From Pedobacter xixiisoli (GTDB lineage Bacteria; Bacteroidota; Bacteroidia; Sphingobacteriales; Sphingobacteriaceae): a stretch of 64,000 bases of DNA. The notes below the pieces were generated by a model. The model searched no databases and was not told where the DNA came from. It saw only the letters and a program-made list of their open reading frames with translations. Of this stretch, positions 18,231 to 27,089 are shown piece after piece; within the stretch, counting starts at the first letter, position 1, and every line of letters starts with the position of its first letter. Both the position numbers and the translations under genes were made by a program. The stretch covers positions 806,001 to 870,000 of the forward strand of contig NZ_OCMT01000003.1 of NCBI RefSeq assembly GCF_900215335.1, written 5' to 3'.

Positions 18231-18249
18231 AATTGTACACTATACAATT
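18231..18249. promoter_or_regulatory. Candidate operator: AATTGTA-N5-TACAATT inverted repeat
   Basis: Perfect 7-bp arms AATTGTA (18231-18237) and TACAATT (18243-18249) are separated by CACTA. The site lies 31-49 bp upstream of the start codon at 18200, where a repressor or activator dimer would be expected. No adjacent one-component regulator gene was found, so the cognate protein is unknown. The remainder of the 18201-18629 gap is AT-rich with no ORF that I can support. Confidence 0.45.
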
Positions 18250-18629
18250 ACGTAATATTAATAATTAAAATTTGAGTTATCAATGCTTGTGATAAAATTG
18301 GTACAATAATGCCATAGATTTTAACCTTTTTTATCAAACTTCTAATTAAATTTTACTATCGGTTTTTTAATATGGCTTGGTTTAAGATTTGAATGGCATC
18401 TAAGTGAATAATCTGTTGTGTTTCCCTATTGTTTATTACTAAAAGTAGTAATTGCAGTTATCGGTAAATGCTTTAAGGTCTTTAAATATTTAAAATTTCA
18501 CTTTCATGCTTTGTTAACATAGCTTGTTTTCAACGTGCAATAAAAATAAAAGAATGTGAACTTTAAATGAAATTTATAATAACATTTTTAGCTGAATCGT
18601 AATAAAAAGTAATATTGTGAAAGTTGTTT

Positions 18630-19532
18630 TTATTTCACTAAGTTTTGCTTTACATAACTGAAGCTTTGTGCTATACTTTCGAAAGGATCTTTTTTAATCA
18701 CATCCTGTTCTATAAAGATGAATTTATTACCTGCTAGTTTTCTATTCTCAAAAATGGTTTTGTAATCAATTCTGCCTGTTCCAACTTCGGTAAATACCTT
18801 GTTGTCAGTTTTATCCATATCTTTCACGTGCCACATGGCAAACCGACCTTCATTTTGTTTGAATAGCGTTATAGGGTCTATTCCCGCATTCACTACCCAG
18901 AAAATATCTAATTCAAACTTCAGCAATTTTATATCGGTTTCTTTAAGTAAGATATCAAATCCAGTTTGTTTATGCTCTAAGGTTGCAAATTCGAAAGCGT
19001 GATTGTGATAAGCTAGCGTAAGTCCGTTGTTTTTGCATAGTTCGCCAGCCTTGTTAAATAAATCTGCCATTTTTTTATATCCATCTACCGTACCGTTTTG
19101 CCTTACATTTGGCGCCATGGCTGGTATGGTGTAGTATTTTTGTGATAACGTATTGGCTACTTCAATTTGCTGCTTTAAAACTTCTGTATTGCCATCGGTT
19201 AAGTATTGTGTGGTATTGTAATGGCCACTGCCACTTTTTAACCCATAAGTTTTTAGCAGCTGAGCCAGCTCCTTTGCATCTAAGCCCCAAAAGCCTTTGC
19301 CCGACATTTTATCGCCGTAACCATAAAAAGTTTCTACCTGTTTAAAGCCTATATCTGCAATCTTTTTTAACGTAAGTTTTACATCTTGGTTAAGCTGTTC
19401 GCGAACGGTAAATAGTTGAATGCCGATGTCTTGTTTGCTATCTAATAATATGTTGTTGAAAATGGATGGGGTAATTAAGAGTCCGGCAAAGCCGATACCT
19501 GATTTTTTGATAAAATCTCTTCTCGAATTCAT
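18630..19532 (-). CDS. Tat-exported sugar phosphate isomerase/epimerase-like TIM-barrel protein
   Basis: A 300-residue paralogue of the 8485-9354 protein. Twin-arginine signal: NSRRDFIKKSGIGFAGLLIT. Barrel motifs are DIGIQLFTVREQL, FKQVETFYGYG, LTLAYHNHAFEF, LKFELDIFWV and RFAMWHVKDMDKT. It is encoded 57 bp after the TonB-dependent receptor, separated from it by a perfect 24-bp palindrome. The pairing suggests a periplasmic enzyme that handles the compound brought in by that receptor, which is inference. Exact reaction unknown. Confidence 0.87.
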   Translation of the reverse strand: MNSRRDFIKKSGIGFAGLLITPSIFNNILLDSKQDIGIQLFTVREQLNQDVKLTLKKIADIGFKQVETFYGYGDKMSGKGFWGLDAKELAQLLKTYGLKSGSGHYNTTQYLTDGNTEVLKQQIEVANTLSQKYYTIPAMAPNVRQNGTVDGYKKMADLFNKAGELCKNNGLTLAYHNHAFEFATLEHKQTGFDILLKETDIKLLKFELDIFWVVNAGIDPITLFKQNEGRFAMWHVKDMDKTDNKVFTEVGTGRIDYKTIFENRKLAGNKFIFIEQDVIKKDPFESIAQSFSYVKQNLVK

Positions 19533-19549
19533 GACATTTAGTGTTAATA

Positions 19550-19573
19550 AAGCCGAACCCTAGGGTTCGGCTT
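19550..19573 (-). terminator. Perfect 24-bp palindrome between receptor and isomerase genes
   Basis: The half-sites AAGCCGAACCCT and AGGGTTCGGCTT are exactly inverse with no spacer. On the minus strand it follows the receptor stop by 16 bp and is followed by TTTATTAAC, a weak U tract. It may work as a partial terminator that lowers expression of the isomerase relative to the receptor. A dimeric operator is the alternative. Confidence 0.65.
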
Positions 19574-19589
19574 TGCATTAAAATTATAA

Positions 19590-22553
19590 CTAGAAGGAAT
19601 AAGCTAAAGATCCGAAGAACGTTCTTTGCAATAAGGTTCTACCAATCATTAATGAGCCAGGAGCAACTTGACTGAAATCGCGGAATTGATCTCCTCTAAC
19701 ATCACCTTCGGTTAATACTCTGGCATCTGTTAAGTTATCTGCCCACACTCTAAATGATAATGCTTTGGTAAAGTTGTACCCAGCACCAGCTTTCATAACT
19801 ACGTATGCAGGTAGTTTGTAGCTGTTACTAGGAGAGGTGTATCTGTTTCCGATGTAGCTAGCTGCAACAAAAACATTGAATTTTTTAACATCGTAAGTTG
19901 CAGAAAGTTCCGTGTTTAAAGATGGTACACGTTCTGTTCTTTTTCCAGTGAAACTGTAAACACGGTCGCCTAGTTCTGCCATCAATGCAGCGTTGGTTCT
20001 AGTCGAGGCAGAATAATCTGTATATCTAGAATCTTGGATAGTTCCAGTCCATCTTAAAGTAAGTGGATTTAATACTTTGTAAGAAATCTCATATTCTGCA
20101 CTCCATGTTCTGGTAGAACCAAAAGCAATTAAAGTTTGAGGACCTGAGTTTGTTGTTGGAATGTTGTTAAATGCTAATGAAGTGTTTTTAATGGCTGAGT
20201 AACTTCCCGACGCAAAGATTGCTAAGTTGTTTTTAGCATACTTGTAACCAATCTCTGCTAAATATACTGGGCGCTCTTTAATGTTTGCAGCATTGTAAGC
20301 AGAAGCATTGTAATCGCCAATGTTCGGTGCATTGTAAGCTCTAGTTAATCTTGCGAATGTACTTGTCGTATTGCTTAATTTATAGTTAGCACCTAACGAC
20401 ACTGCCCAATTGGTTTCGGTTTCATCGTAATCTGTGTAACCAGCAATGGTATTTGTAGCAGAAGCCGAAATATTTGGCGTACCATTCGCATTTAATGCGT
20501 AGTAAGGTCTTTTACCCTTAACATTTTGATTATCTAACCTAGCTCCTAAATCTAACCTGAATTTTTCGCTGATTTTAATTTCGTCTCCACCATATACAGA
20601 TAATGTTCTAGTGTCGCCGATAAATGTGTTTTTGGTAACAGGTGTACGGCCTTGTAACGCCGTTGAAGCCGCCGTTGTCTGTAAAATACGTGGATTCTCT
20701 TTGTATTCAGTTCTAGTAGAGAATACATATCTCTCATCATTTCTATTGTATTGATGAATACCTGCGCCGATGAAAATTGCATGATTTTTAACCTGTTTCT
20801 TCAAGTCTAAATAGTTTACGATTTGCTCGTCTCTATTTACCATGCCATTTGAATTCGCGGTCACTACATAATCACTAGAGTTGGCAGGTGCCATACTGCC
20901 ATCTACATAGTAATATTGAGTAGCTGCATTACGTAGAGCGATGCCTCCAGGAGCAGAATAATGCGTATTAGTTCTAGTTTTTTGATACCTGAAGTTATTA
21001 TTGATTTGCCATCCGTTATCAAAAGTATATTTAAACTGAGCAGCTCCAGAACCTAATTTGGTGTGCATACCATCTTCTAAAGTGAAGTTGAAAGTTTTAC
21101 TGTTAGCGGGATCTGTGTAAGCCCATTTGGTATCAATTGGCGACATAGATTGTGTAACCATGTCGAAGTTTTTGTAAGTAGTTGGTTTTCCAGTACCGTC
21201 GTAAGGGTAGTAGCTGGTTAGCAAGAACTGAGTAACATCATTTAAGTATTTACCATAAAGTCTGATAAACCCTTTATTGTTTTTGAAACCGAAAGTCATG
21301 TTTCCTTTAATTTGCCCACCAACGTTTGCAGGGCTGTAACCAGGATCAACTACACCTTTATCTGTTCTGTAAAAACCACCAATGTTATACTTAACGTTGT
21401 CGCTGATTTTACCACCTGTGTTTCCGTCGAAACGGTAAAGTCCTTGAGAAAAACCTGTAGTAAATTTGAATGAGCCATATTGCTTATCTGCACCAACATA
21501 ACTTAGGTTATTTACTACCGCACCTGGGGTGTTGTATTGGATAATAGATGCATTACCACCTCTAATCGCTTCGATATTTTGAATGGTTAAATCGGTTTTA
21601 TAGTATTGGTCTACCGATGGATTGGTGTTAAATCCAGTAGGTAACAATGGCAAACCATCTTCTTGGATACCTAAGTAGATGTAACCACCAGCTTGAGGGA
21701 AACCACGTACCCAAACGTTACCTGGGCCATCACCACCTGTACTTTCTACCGTTAAACCTGGGATAGCTTTCAATAAATCGGTACTGTTAAGCGGTGCACG
21801 GTTTACGATATCTTTTCTACTTACCGATGTTAACGCCACACTAGATTCTAATTTAGTTTTCGGATTACCTCCGCCAGTTACTACCACGCCTTCTAGCTGC
21901 AAATTATCTTCAGATAGTGCAATATCCAGCGTTTTATTTTCATCTCTGATGTCTACAACCACCTCCTTAGAAATAAAACCAACATAAGTAACCACAATAG
22001 TATAACTCCCAGCTTCCAGTTTTTTGATAACGAATTTACCGTTGGCATCTGTGGTTGCTCCAGTAGTTGTGCCTTTGATTTGTACACTAGCACCCACAAC
22101 TGGCCCGCCTTTTCCATCAGTAACTGTACCCGTAATTACACCATCTCTACGCATTTCGGGGCGAGGTAATATTAATCCGTTTTCTTTTGCAGCGCTGATA
22201 GAATATAATAAAATTCTGTCATCAACTACTTTAAAACCCACATCGTGAGGCTCTAAGTAATCATTTAATAAATCGCCGAGTTTTTGTTTGTTCGCATTTA
22301 CAGAGATTTTTCTCAATGCATCGATAGATTTAGGACTGTAAACAAATTTTACGCTGGTTAGAAGTTCAATTTTATCTATAATAGATTTGATATTTTGATT
22401 TTTTGCAGAAAGCGTCACTTGCTTGTCTAAAGCGCCCTGAGCCTTCACATTGTAGGCAGAAGCGGCAAAAGAAAAGATGGTAAGAATTAAGAATTGGTAC
22501 AAAGAAATTCGCATAGCAAGTTTAGCTAATGAAATAATTTCATTTTTTTTCAT
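19590..22553 (-). CDS. TonB-dependent outer-membrane receptor/transducer with STN domain
   Basis: A 987-residue outer-membrane receptor. After a signal (about 1-39, ending YNVKAQ) come an STN domain (about 44-119, which contacts FecR in trans-envelope signalling), a carboxypeptidase-like regulatory domain (about 138-215, GTVTDGKGGPVVGASVQIKG), a plug domain (from about 235) and a C-terminal beta-barrel ending SLAYSF. No SusD gene follows it, so it resembles FecA-type rather than SusC-type systems. ECF sigma and FecR genes directly upstream form a classic three-component cell-surface signalling unit. The ligand is not evident from sequence; adjacency to the 3-keto-sugar cluster suggests a sugar derivative. 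Confidence 0.92.
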   Translation of the reverse strand: MKKNEIISLAKLAMRISLYQFLILTIFSFAASAYNVKAQGALDKQVTLSAKNQNIKSIIDKIELLTSVKFVYSPKSIDALRKISVNANKQKLGDLLNDYLEPHDVGFKVVDDRILLYSISAAKENGLILPRPEMRRDGVITGTVTDGKGGPVVGASVQIKGTTTGATTDANGKFVIKKLEAGSYTIVVTYVGFISKEVVVDIRDENKTLDIALSEDNLQLEGVVVTGGGNPKTKLESSVALTSVSRKDIVNRAPLNSTDLLKAIPGLTVESTGGDGPGNVWVRGFPQAGGYIYLGIQEDGLPLLPTGFNTNPSVDQYYKTDLTIQNIEAIRGGNASIIQYNTPGAVVNNLSYVGADKQYGSFKFTTGFSQGLYRFDGNTGGKISDNVKYNIGGFYRTDKGVVDPGYSPANVGGQIKGNMTFGFKNNKGFIRLYGKYLNDVTQFLLTSYYPYDGTGKPTTYKNFDMVTQSMSPIDTKWAYTDPANSKTFNFTLEDGMHTKLGSGAAQFKYTFDNGWQINNNFRYQKTRTNTHYSAPGGIALRNAATQYYYVDGSMAPANSSDYVVTANSNGMVNRDEQIVNYLDLKKQVKNHAIFIGAGIHQYNRNDERYVFSTRTEYKENPRILQTTAASTALQGRTPVTKNTFIGDTRTLSVYGGDEIKISEKFRLDLGARLDNQNVKGKRPYYALNANGTPNISASATNTIAGYTDYDETETNWAVSLGANYKLSNTTSTFARLTRAYNAPNIGDYNASAYNAANIKERPVYLAEIGYKYAKNNLAIFASGSYSAIKNTSLAFNNIPTTNSGPQTLIAFGSTRTWSAEYEISYKVLNPLTLRWTGTIQDSRYTDYSASTRTNAALMAELGDRVYSFTGKRTERVPSLNTELSATYDVKKFNVFVAASYIGNRYTSPSNSYKLPAYVVMKAGAGYNFTKALSFRVWADNLTDARVLTEGDVRGDQFRDFSQVAPGSLMIGRTLLQRTFFGSLAYSF

Positions 22554-22626
22554 AACTTAGTTTTTTGTGTTCGTTAAAGAGAAATTTCGGGCATAAAAAT
22601 TACGCATGATATTAGTACTTGTGCTT

Positions 22627-22658
22627 AACCGGCAATGCCCACCATTGTCGGTTTTTTC
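22627..22658 (+). terminator. Hairpin with T tract on the plus strand between fecR-like and receptor genes
   Basis: Arms AACCGGCAATG (22627-22637) and CATTGTCGGTT (22643-22653) pair fully, with one G-U and a 5-nt loop. The run of T follows on the plus strand, opposite to the flanking genes. As drawn it would stop antisense transcription coming from the receptor side. In the sense direction it is only a stem without a U tract. Confidence 0.55.
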
Positions 22659-22774
22659 GTATCATATCATTAATAAATAATCGGAAAATAGTCGATTTAT
22701 TAGCCTAGGAGGAGTTTGGTAGCGTTTTGTGGTTCATAATTGAAGGGTTTAATATTTGGTTATTGTTTTGTTTA

Positions 22775-23791
22775 TTAGTTGCAGGTGCCACCTTTGATAT
22801 AGATGGTGGTTTGTTCGGTGGTATAGGTGCCAGATATGGTTTGGCAAATCAAATTCAGTTGTTCTTTTAGTTCTTTATTACTGATATCGCCAGTGAACGT
22901 ACATTTTTTTAATGCCTCGTTGGTCAGTTTAATCTCTATTCCGTAGGTTTTAGAAATGGTATCAAAAACTTTATCTAGCGGTGTATCATAAAACTTCTGA
23001 CTTTCTATCGAGTTTGCCGGTTTTGGTAAATCGTAAGCTTCGTACAAAGGCAAAGGCTTCTCTATAATTGCAGTTTGCAGTTTTTTATCTTCTTTGTCAA
23101 AAGCAGCCATTTGGTTAGCCGTAATTAAAACTTTAGGATATTCTTTCTTTTGCCCAAGTAGAGAAGCATGGATATTCTCTTTCACCATTACTTTTCCATT
23201 CTTAACCGCAACCTCTGCTGATTTTTCAGTTTCTTTGATGAAAAAACTTGTTCCTAAAACTTTTACGATGATGTCCTTATTGTGAACATAGAAAGGTTTT
23301 TCTGGGTGGTGTGAAACTTTAAAGAAAGCATTTCCGTCTAAAAAAACTTCTCGTTTAGCACCCGCAAATTTATTTGGGTAATCAATAGTTGCATTTGGAT
23401 GAAGCGTTACTACCGATTGGTCGCTTAATACTAGCTCTACAGGTTTATTGGTGTTGTTTTTATAAGTCGATAATGATGTGTAAGAAACAGCTTCTTTGAA
23501 ATAACGTTCGCTATTATTGTAGTTAAGTAACAAAGTGCCGCTAACTAAAAGGATCGCAATAGAAGCAGCAATGCTGATGTATTTCCATTTTGTAAGCTTC
23601 ACCGTTTTTTGTGCTGGAGTAACATTTTGCCAAATGCGATTGTGCATGGCGTTTAGCTCCATATCAGAGAGTTGTTGGTCGTAATCCTGACCGAGCATAT
23701 CATACCATTCCTCCACCATTCTTTTTTCGGTTTCGGTACAGGTGTTAGATTGATATCTACTAAGCAAATTTAAAAAAGATGTTTTGCTCAT
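22775..23791 (-). CDS. FecR-family anti-sigma/signal transducer
   Basis: A 338-residue inner-membrane regulator. The cytoplasmic N-terminus (about 1-69, with EEWYDMLGQD) should bind the ECF sigma factor. One membrane span follows (about 71-89, ISIAASIAILLVSGTLLL). The periplasmic FecR domain (about 105-215) has VTLHPNATIDYP, REVFLDGNAFFKV and VLGTSFFIKE. A C-terminal DUF4974 domain (about 265-335) has FYDTPLDKVFDTISKTYGI. It is encoded between the sigma factor (87-bp gap) and the STN receptor it should sense. Confidence 0.94.
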   Translation of the reverse strand: MSKTSFLNLLSRYQSNTCTETEKRMVEEWYDMLGQDYDQQLSDMELNAMHNRIWQNVTPAQKTVKLTKWKYISIAASIAILLVSGTLLLNYNNSERYFKEAVSYTSLSTYKNNTNKPVELVLSDQSVVTLHPNATIDYPNKFAGAKREVFLDGNAFFKVSHHPEKPFYVHNKDIIVKVLGTSFFIKETEKSAEVAVKNGKVMVKENIHASLLGQKKEYPKVLITANQMAAFDKEDKKLQTAIIEKPLPLYEAYDLPKPANSIESQKFYDTPLDKVFDTISKTYGIEIKLTNEALKKCTFTGDISNKELKEQLNLICQTISGTYTTEQTTIYIKGGTCN

Positions 23792-23878
23792 AATATTTGG
23801 TTATATAAATGAAGTCACTTTAAAAGGGGGGTATCCCTAAAAGAAAAATTAATTATTTTTTAATTGACTGATTTTCAG

Positions 23879-24442
23879 TTATAAAAAAAGAAATAAAACT
23901 CCTTTTTTAAGAAATTGTCTCAGCCATTTAAGCGATTGGGTGATGTGATATTCTACCGCTTTTTCAGAGATATTAAGTTTGGAAGAGATCTCTTTATTGC
24001 TTTGATGTTGCATTCTGCTCAACCTAAAAACTTCTTGTGTTTTTTCAGGAAGGTGATTTAAAGCCAGCTCAACCTGTTGCGAAAGTTCTTTTTCTTCAAA
24101 ATTTCGAGAGGCAGTATCTTCGGTGATTGGAGCATTTACTTTAATATAGTCCTCATACTTATTCTGAACTACCAAAGACCGATAATGATTGATGATACTA
24201 AACCTTAGTGCACTAAAAAGATAGCTTTGCCCATTAACCACTTCTAATTTTTGACGATTTTCCCAAAGGGAGATAAAAATATTCTGCACCAATTCCTCCG
24301 CAACAATTTTATCAGATGTTTTATGAAAAGCATGGCGTAGCAATAACTTGGCGTATTTGTTGTAAATAAGCTCATAAGCAAGCACATCATCGGTTTTTAA
24401 AAGAAGAAAGTCTGGGTCTAAACCTTCTTTATCAGTTAACAT
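23879..24442 (-). CDS. ECF-type RNA polymerase sigma factor (sigma-70 family, FecI-like)
   Basis: A 187-residue sigma factor with regions 2 and 4 only. Region 2 is about residues 20-85 (AYELIYNKYAKLLLRHAF, AEELVQNIFISLWENR). Region 4 is about 125-180, with the helix-turn-helix SNKEISSKLNISEKAVEYHI. It is first in the sigma-FecR-receptor-isomerase gene order and probably activates the receptor gene upon ligand binding. It diverges from tdh with a 157-bp shared upstream region. Confidence 0.95.
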   Translation of the reverse strand: MLTDKEGLDPDFLLLKTDDVLAYELIYNKYAKLLLRHAFHKTSDKIVAEELVQNIFISLWENRQKLEVVNGQSYLFSALRFSIINHYRSLVVQNKYEDYIKVNAPITEDTASRNFEEKELSQQVELALNHLPEKTQEVFRLSRMQHQSNKEISSKLNISEKAVEYHITQSLKWLRQFLKKGVLFLFL

Positions 24443-24573
24443 CGCTCGGTTTGTTTCGTTATTTGGTTAATGTAAATCTATAGCAATTAAGAATGTTTAG
24501 CAACCTTATTACAAAATAAATTTTACATGATAATATACGATGCAGGGAAGTATATAGATTGCATTCATTTTTT

Positions 24574-24581
24574 TACCTTTG
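24574..24581 (+). promoter_or_regulatory. Bacteroidota -7 box (TACCTTTG) of tdh
   Basis: Matches the Bacteroidota primary sigma -7 consensus TAnnTTTG and lies 18 nt before the tdh ATG at 24600. Confidence 0.6.
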
Positions 24582-24599
24582 TCAAATTTCAATTTACAC

Positions 24600-25544
24600 A
24601 TGACTGATAAAATACTGGTTTTAGGTTCAAATGGTCAGATAGGTACCGAGTTAGTGACGGCACTTCGCGTTACTTACGGTAGCGATAACGTGGTTGCCTG
24701 CGATATTCGTAGACCAGATTACGAGACTAAAAATGCTGGTCCGTTCGAGTTTGTGAACGTATTAGATAAAGATATATTAAAGGCAATCTTCGAAAAATAT
24801 AAGCCTACACAGGTTTATTTATTGGCAGCGTTACTTTCTGCAACAGGAGAGCAAAATCCTAAGTTAGCGTGGGATTTAAACATGAACGGTTTGCTAAATG
24901 TGCTAGACTTAGCATTAGCCTTTAAAACAGCGAAAGTTTACTGGCCAAGTTCTATCGCAGTGTTCGGGCCAAATTCACCAAAAGATCATACACCTCAGTT
25001 TTGTACCATGGATCCTAACACAGTTTATGGTATCAGTAAATTAGCAGGCGAGCGTTGGTGCGAATATTACCATCAGAAATATGGATTGGACGTAAGGAGC
25101 ATCCGTTATCCAGGATTGATCAGCTGGAAAGCTGCGCCAGGTGGCGGAACCACAGATTATGCCATACACATTTTCCACGAATCACTAAAAAAGGGAAGTT
25201 ATTCTTCATTTTTATCAGCCGAAACAGAATTGCCAATGATGTACATGGATGATGCCATTAGAGGAACTATTGAATTGATGGATGCACCATCAGATCAGCT
25301 AAGCATTCGTTCTAGCTATAATTTTGGTGGAGTAAGCTTCACGCCTGAGGTATTGGCGGCAGAAATTAGGAAGCATATTCCCGATTTTAAGCTAACTTAC
25401 GCAGAAAATGATCCAAGGCAAGAAATAGCCAATAGCTGGCCAAAATCAATTGATGATAGTTTTGCGCAAAAAGAATGGGGCTGGAAACCAGAGTTTGATA
25501 TCGCAAAATTGACAACAGATATGTTAACGAATTTAAAGAAATAA
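24600..25544 (+). CDS. tdh: L-threonine 3-dehydrogenase, short-chain (epimerase-like) type
   Basis: Oxidises L-threonine to 2-amino-3-oxobutyrate with NAD+. The 314-residue protein is an SDR-fold enzyme of the UDP-galactose-4-epimerase-like TDH class. It has the NAD motif G9-S-N-G12-Q-I-G15, catalytic Y143-x3-K147 (TVYGISK), and the TDH-specific blocks YLLAALLSATGEQNP, RSIRYPGLISWKAAPGGGTTDYA and MMYMDDAIRGTIEL. These match the Flavobacterium and vertebrate TDH class as I remember it. The ATG at 24600 is chosen over 24579 because the -7 box lies at 24574-24581. Its product is the substrate of Kbl, encoded 24 kb away at 48907. Confidence 0.93.
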   Translation: MTDKILVLGSNGQIGTELVTALRVTYGSDNVVACDIRRPDYETKNAGPFEFVNVLDKDILKAIFEKYKPTQVYLLAALLSATGEQNPKLAWDLNMNGLLNVLDLALAFKTAKVYWPSSIAVFGPNSPKDHTPQFCTMDPNTVYGISKLAGERWCEYYHQKYGLDVRSIRYPGLISWKAAPGGGTTDYAIHIFHESLKKGSYSSFLSAETELPMMYMDDAIRGTIELMDAPSDQLSIRSSYNFGGVSFTPEVLAAEIRKHIPDFKLTYAENDPRQEIANSWPKSIDDSFAQKEWGWKPEFDIAKLTTDMLTNLKK

Positions 25545-25615
25545 ATAAGGTTTGAGGTTAAAGGTGTAGGGCATAAGGTCTCATATCTCATATCTCACAT
25601 CTCAATACTAATAAA

Positions 25616-26344
25616 ATGGGAAGAGCATTCGAATTTAGAAAAGAAAGAAAATTTAAACGTTGGTCTAAAATGGCCGTACAGTTTACGCGTATTGGTAAAG
25701 ATATCGTAATGGCAGTGAAGGAGTCTGGTCCAAATCCAGAAACCAACTCTCGCTTACGTACTGCAATGCAAAATGCGAAGGCGGTAAACATGCCAAAAGA
25801 TAGGGTAGAGGCAGCAATTAAACGTGCTTCCGATAAGTCTTTAGCCAATTACGAAGAGATTGTTTATGAAGGTTACGCACCTCACGGTGTCGCAGTTTTA
25901 ATCGAAACAGCAACCGATAATACTAATCGTACCGTAGCTAACGTACGTAGCTATTTTAACAAAACAGATGGTTCTTTAGGTAAAACTGGTTCATTAGATT
26001 TTGTTTTCAACCGTAAATCTATTTTTAGATTTGTAGCTAATGATGATTTAGATTTAGAGGAATTAGAATTCGAATTAATTGATGCGGGTTTAGAGGAGCT
26101 TTATGTAGAGGCTGATGAAGAGGGAAATGCTGTTGGCGTAGCGCAGGGTGCTTTCGAGAACTTTGGATCTTTGCAAAAAGCTTTGGAAGAAAAAGGTTTG
26201 GAGTTGAAGAGTTCGAAACTAGAGCGTATCGCTTTGTCTCACCATGAGGTAACAGAAGAGCAAGCTGCGGATGTATTGAAGTTAATTGATAAACTGGAAG
26301 AGGACGATGACGTTCAAGCGGTTTATCATAACATGGCTGAGTAA
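25616..26344 (+). CDS. yebC: YebC/PmpR-family protein (translation/transcription regulator)
   Basis: A 242-residue cytoplasmic protein of the conserved YebC/PmpR family. Members bind DNA, and some relieve ribosome stalling at proline motifs. The N-terminus MGRAFEFRKERKFKRWSKMA is the form usual in Bacteroidota. The core NMPKDRVEAAIKRAS, YEGYAPHGVAVLIE and NRTVANVRSYFNKTDGSLG is intact. The C-terminal acidic stretch LIDKLEEDDDVQAVYHNM is typical. It lies 71 bp behind tdh and ends before a strong terminator. Confidence 0.94.
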   Translation: MGRAFEFRKERKFKRWSKMAVQFTRIGKDIVMAVKESGPNPETNSRLRTAMQNAKAVNMPKDRVEAAIKRASDKSLANYEEIVYEGYAPHGVAVLIETATDNTNRTVANVRSYFNKTDGSLGKTGSLDFVFNRKSIFRFVANDDLDLEELEFELIDAGLEELYVEADEEGNAVGVAQGAFENFGSLQKALEEKGLELKSSKLERIALSHHEVTEEQAADVLKLIDKLEEDDDVQAVYHNMAE

Positions 26345-26364
26345 TCTTTTTTAAGTGATAACAG

Positions 26365-26400
26365 AATGCCTCGTAGGTTTAAACTTACGAGGCATTTTTT
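26365..26400 (+). terminator. Rho-independent terminator of yebC
   Basis: Arms AATGCCTCGTA (26365-26375) and TACGAGGCATT (26386-26396) are perfectly paired. The inner GGTT/AAACT bases can extend the stem. A run of T follows on the plus strand, 20 bp after the stop codon. Confidence 0.92.
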
Positions 26401-26541
26401 ATACTATCATATTTTTTTGAAGCGCAGGTTTCGTGCTCCTCGGTTTCGAAAGTCCCGCTATTCGCTTTATCCCGATAAAATCGGGATGCTCGCTACTATC
26501 ATCGAGGCTAGTTTAGAAAAGGATATGCTACTATTTTATCT

Positions 26542-27009
26542 TTACTCTTTCACAGCGATATACGTCTCCACTTCCGCATTATCTCCATCATAATATTTCT
26601 TTCCATGGATAGTGAAATCAGCTTTATAAGAGCGTTCTAGGTTCAAATCTTTATCTCCCCATATTTCCAACCAAGTGTTAAAGACAGCTTCAGGCATTTT
26701 TCCTCTCGAAATAAATTTCTTGTAGGTAGTAGTTTCGATAGTAATGCCTACAAAACCATTCGGAATGTTTTCTAATGAGCTTACTGCTGAACCTATAATG
26801 GTAGTGTAAGGCTTGGTGAAATCTGTTTCGTAATCCGTATAAACAGCATAAATGTCTTCGTTTAGTTTATTCGGGATTTGTTTTTGAATTTCTTCACCCC
26901 AAAATTTACTCCACAATGCTTCGATGTCTTTGGCAGATTGGCCATTTTCGTTAGTCGTTCTTGTAGAGATGCCGATGACGTAAAATTTTTGAATAATTTG
27001 ATTGCTCAT
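26542..27009 (-). CDS. GyrI-like/AraC effector-binding domain protein
   Basis: A 155-residue stand-alone small-molecule-binding domain (SOUL/GyrI-like, also called integron-associated effector-binding domain). Family-like blocks are KFYVIGISTRTTNENG, IEALWSKFWGE, IYAVYTDYETDFTKPYTTIIGSAV and GFVGITIETTTYKKFISRGKMPEAVFNTWLEIW. There is no DNA-binding domain and no signal peptide, so it is probably a cytoplasmic ligand-binding or toxin-neutralising protein. It is followed by a DinB-type gene in the same direction. Exact ligand unknown. Confidence 0.87.
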   Translation of the reverse strand: MSNQIIQKFYVIGISTRTTNENGQSAKDIEALWSKFWGEEIQKQIPNKLNEDIYAVYTDYETDFTKPYTTIIGSAVSSLENIPNGFVGITIETTTYKKFISRGKMPEAVFNTWLEIWGDKDLNLERSYKADFTIHGKKYYDGDNAEVETYIAVKE

Positions 27010-27089
27010 GTTCTTTTATGATTGAATATGGTGCAAACTTAAAATCTCTTGGTGACAACCCTATGGCAGTTCGGTTTTTTAAACTCTAA

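Noticed and set aside
20552..20782. 76-codon ORF in another minus frame inside the TonB receptor gene
   Set aside because: Embedded out of frame in a complete receptor gene, with no start context or conserved features.
24579..24599. Seven-residue N-terminal extension of Tdh
   Set aside because: It overlaps the promoter box and precedes the usual dinucleotide-binding start; 24600 is preferred.
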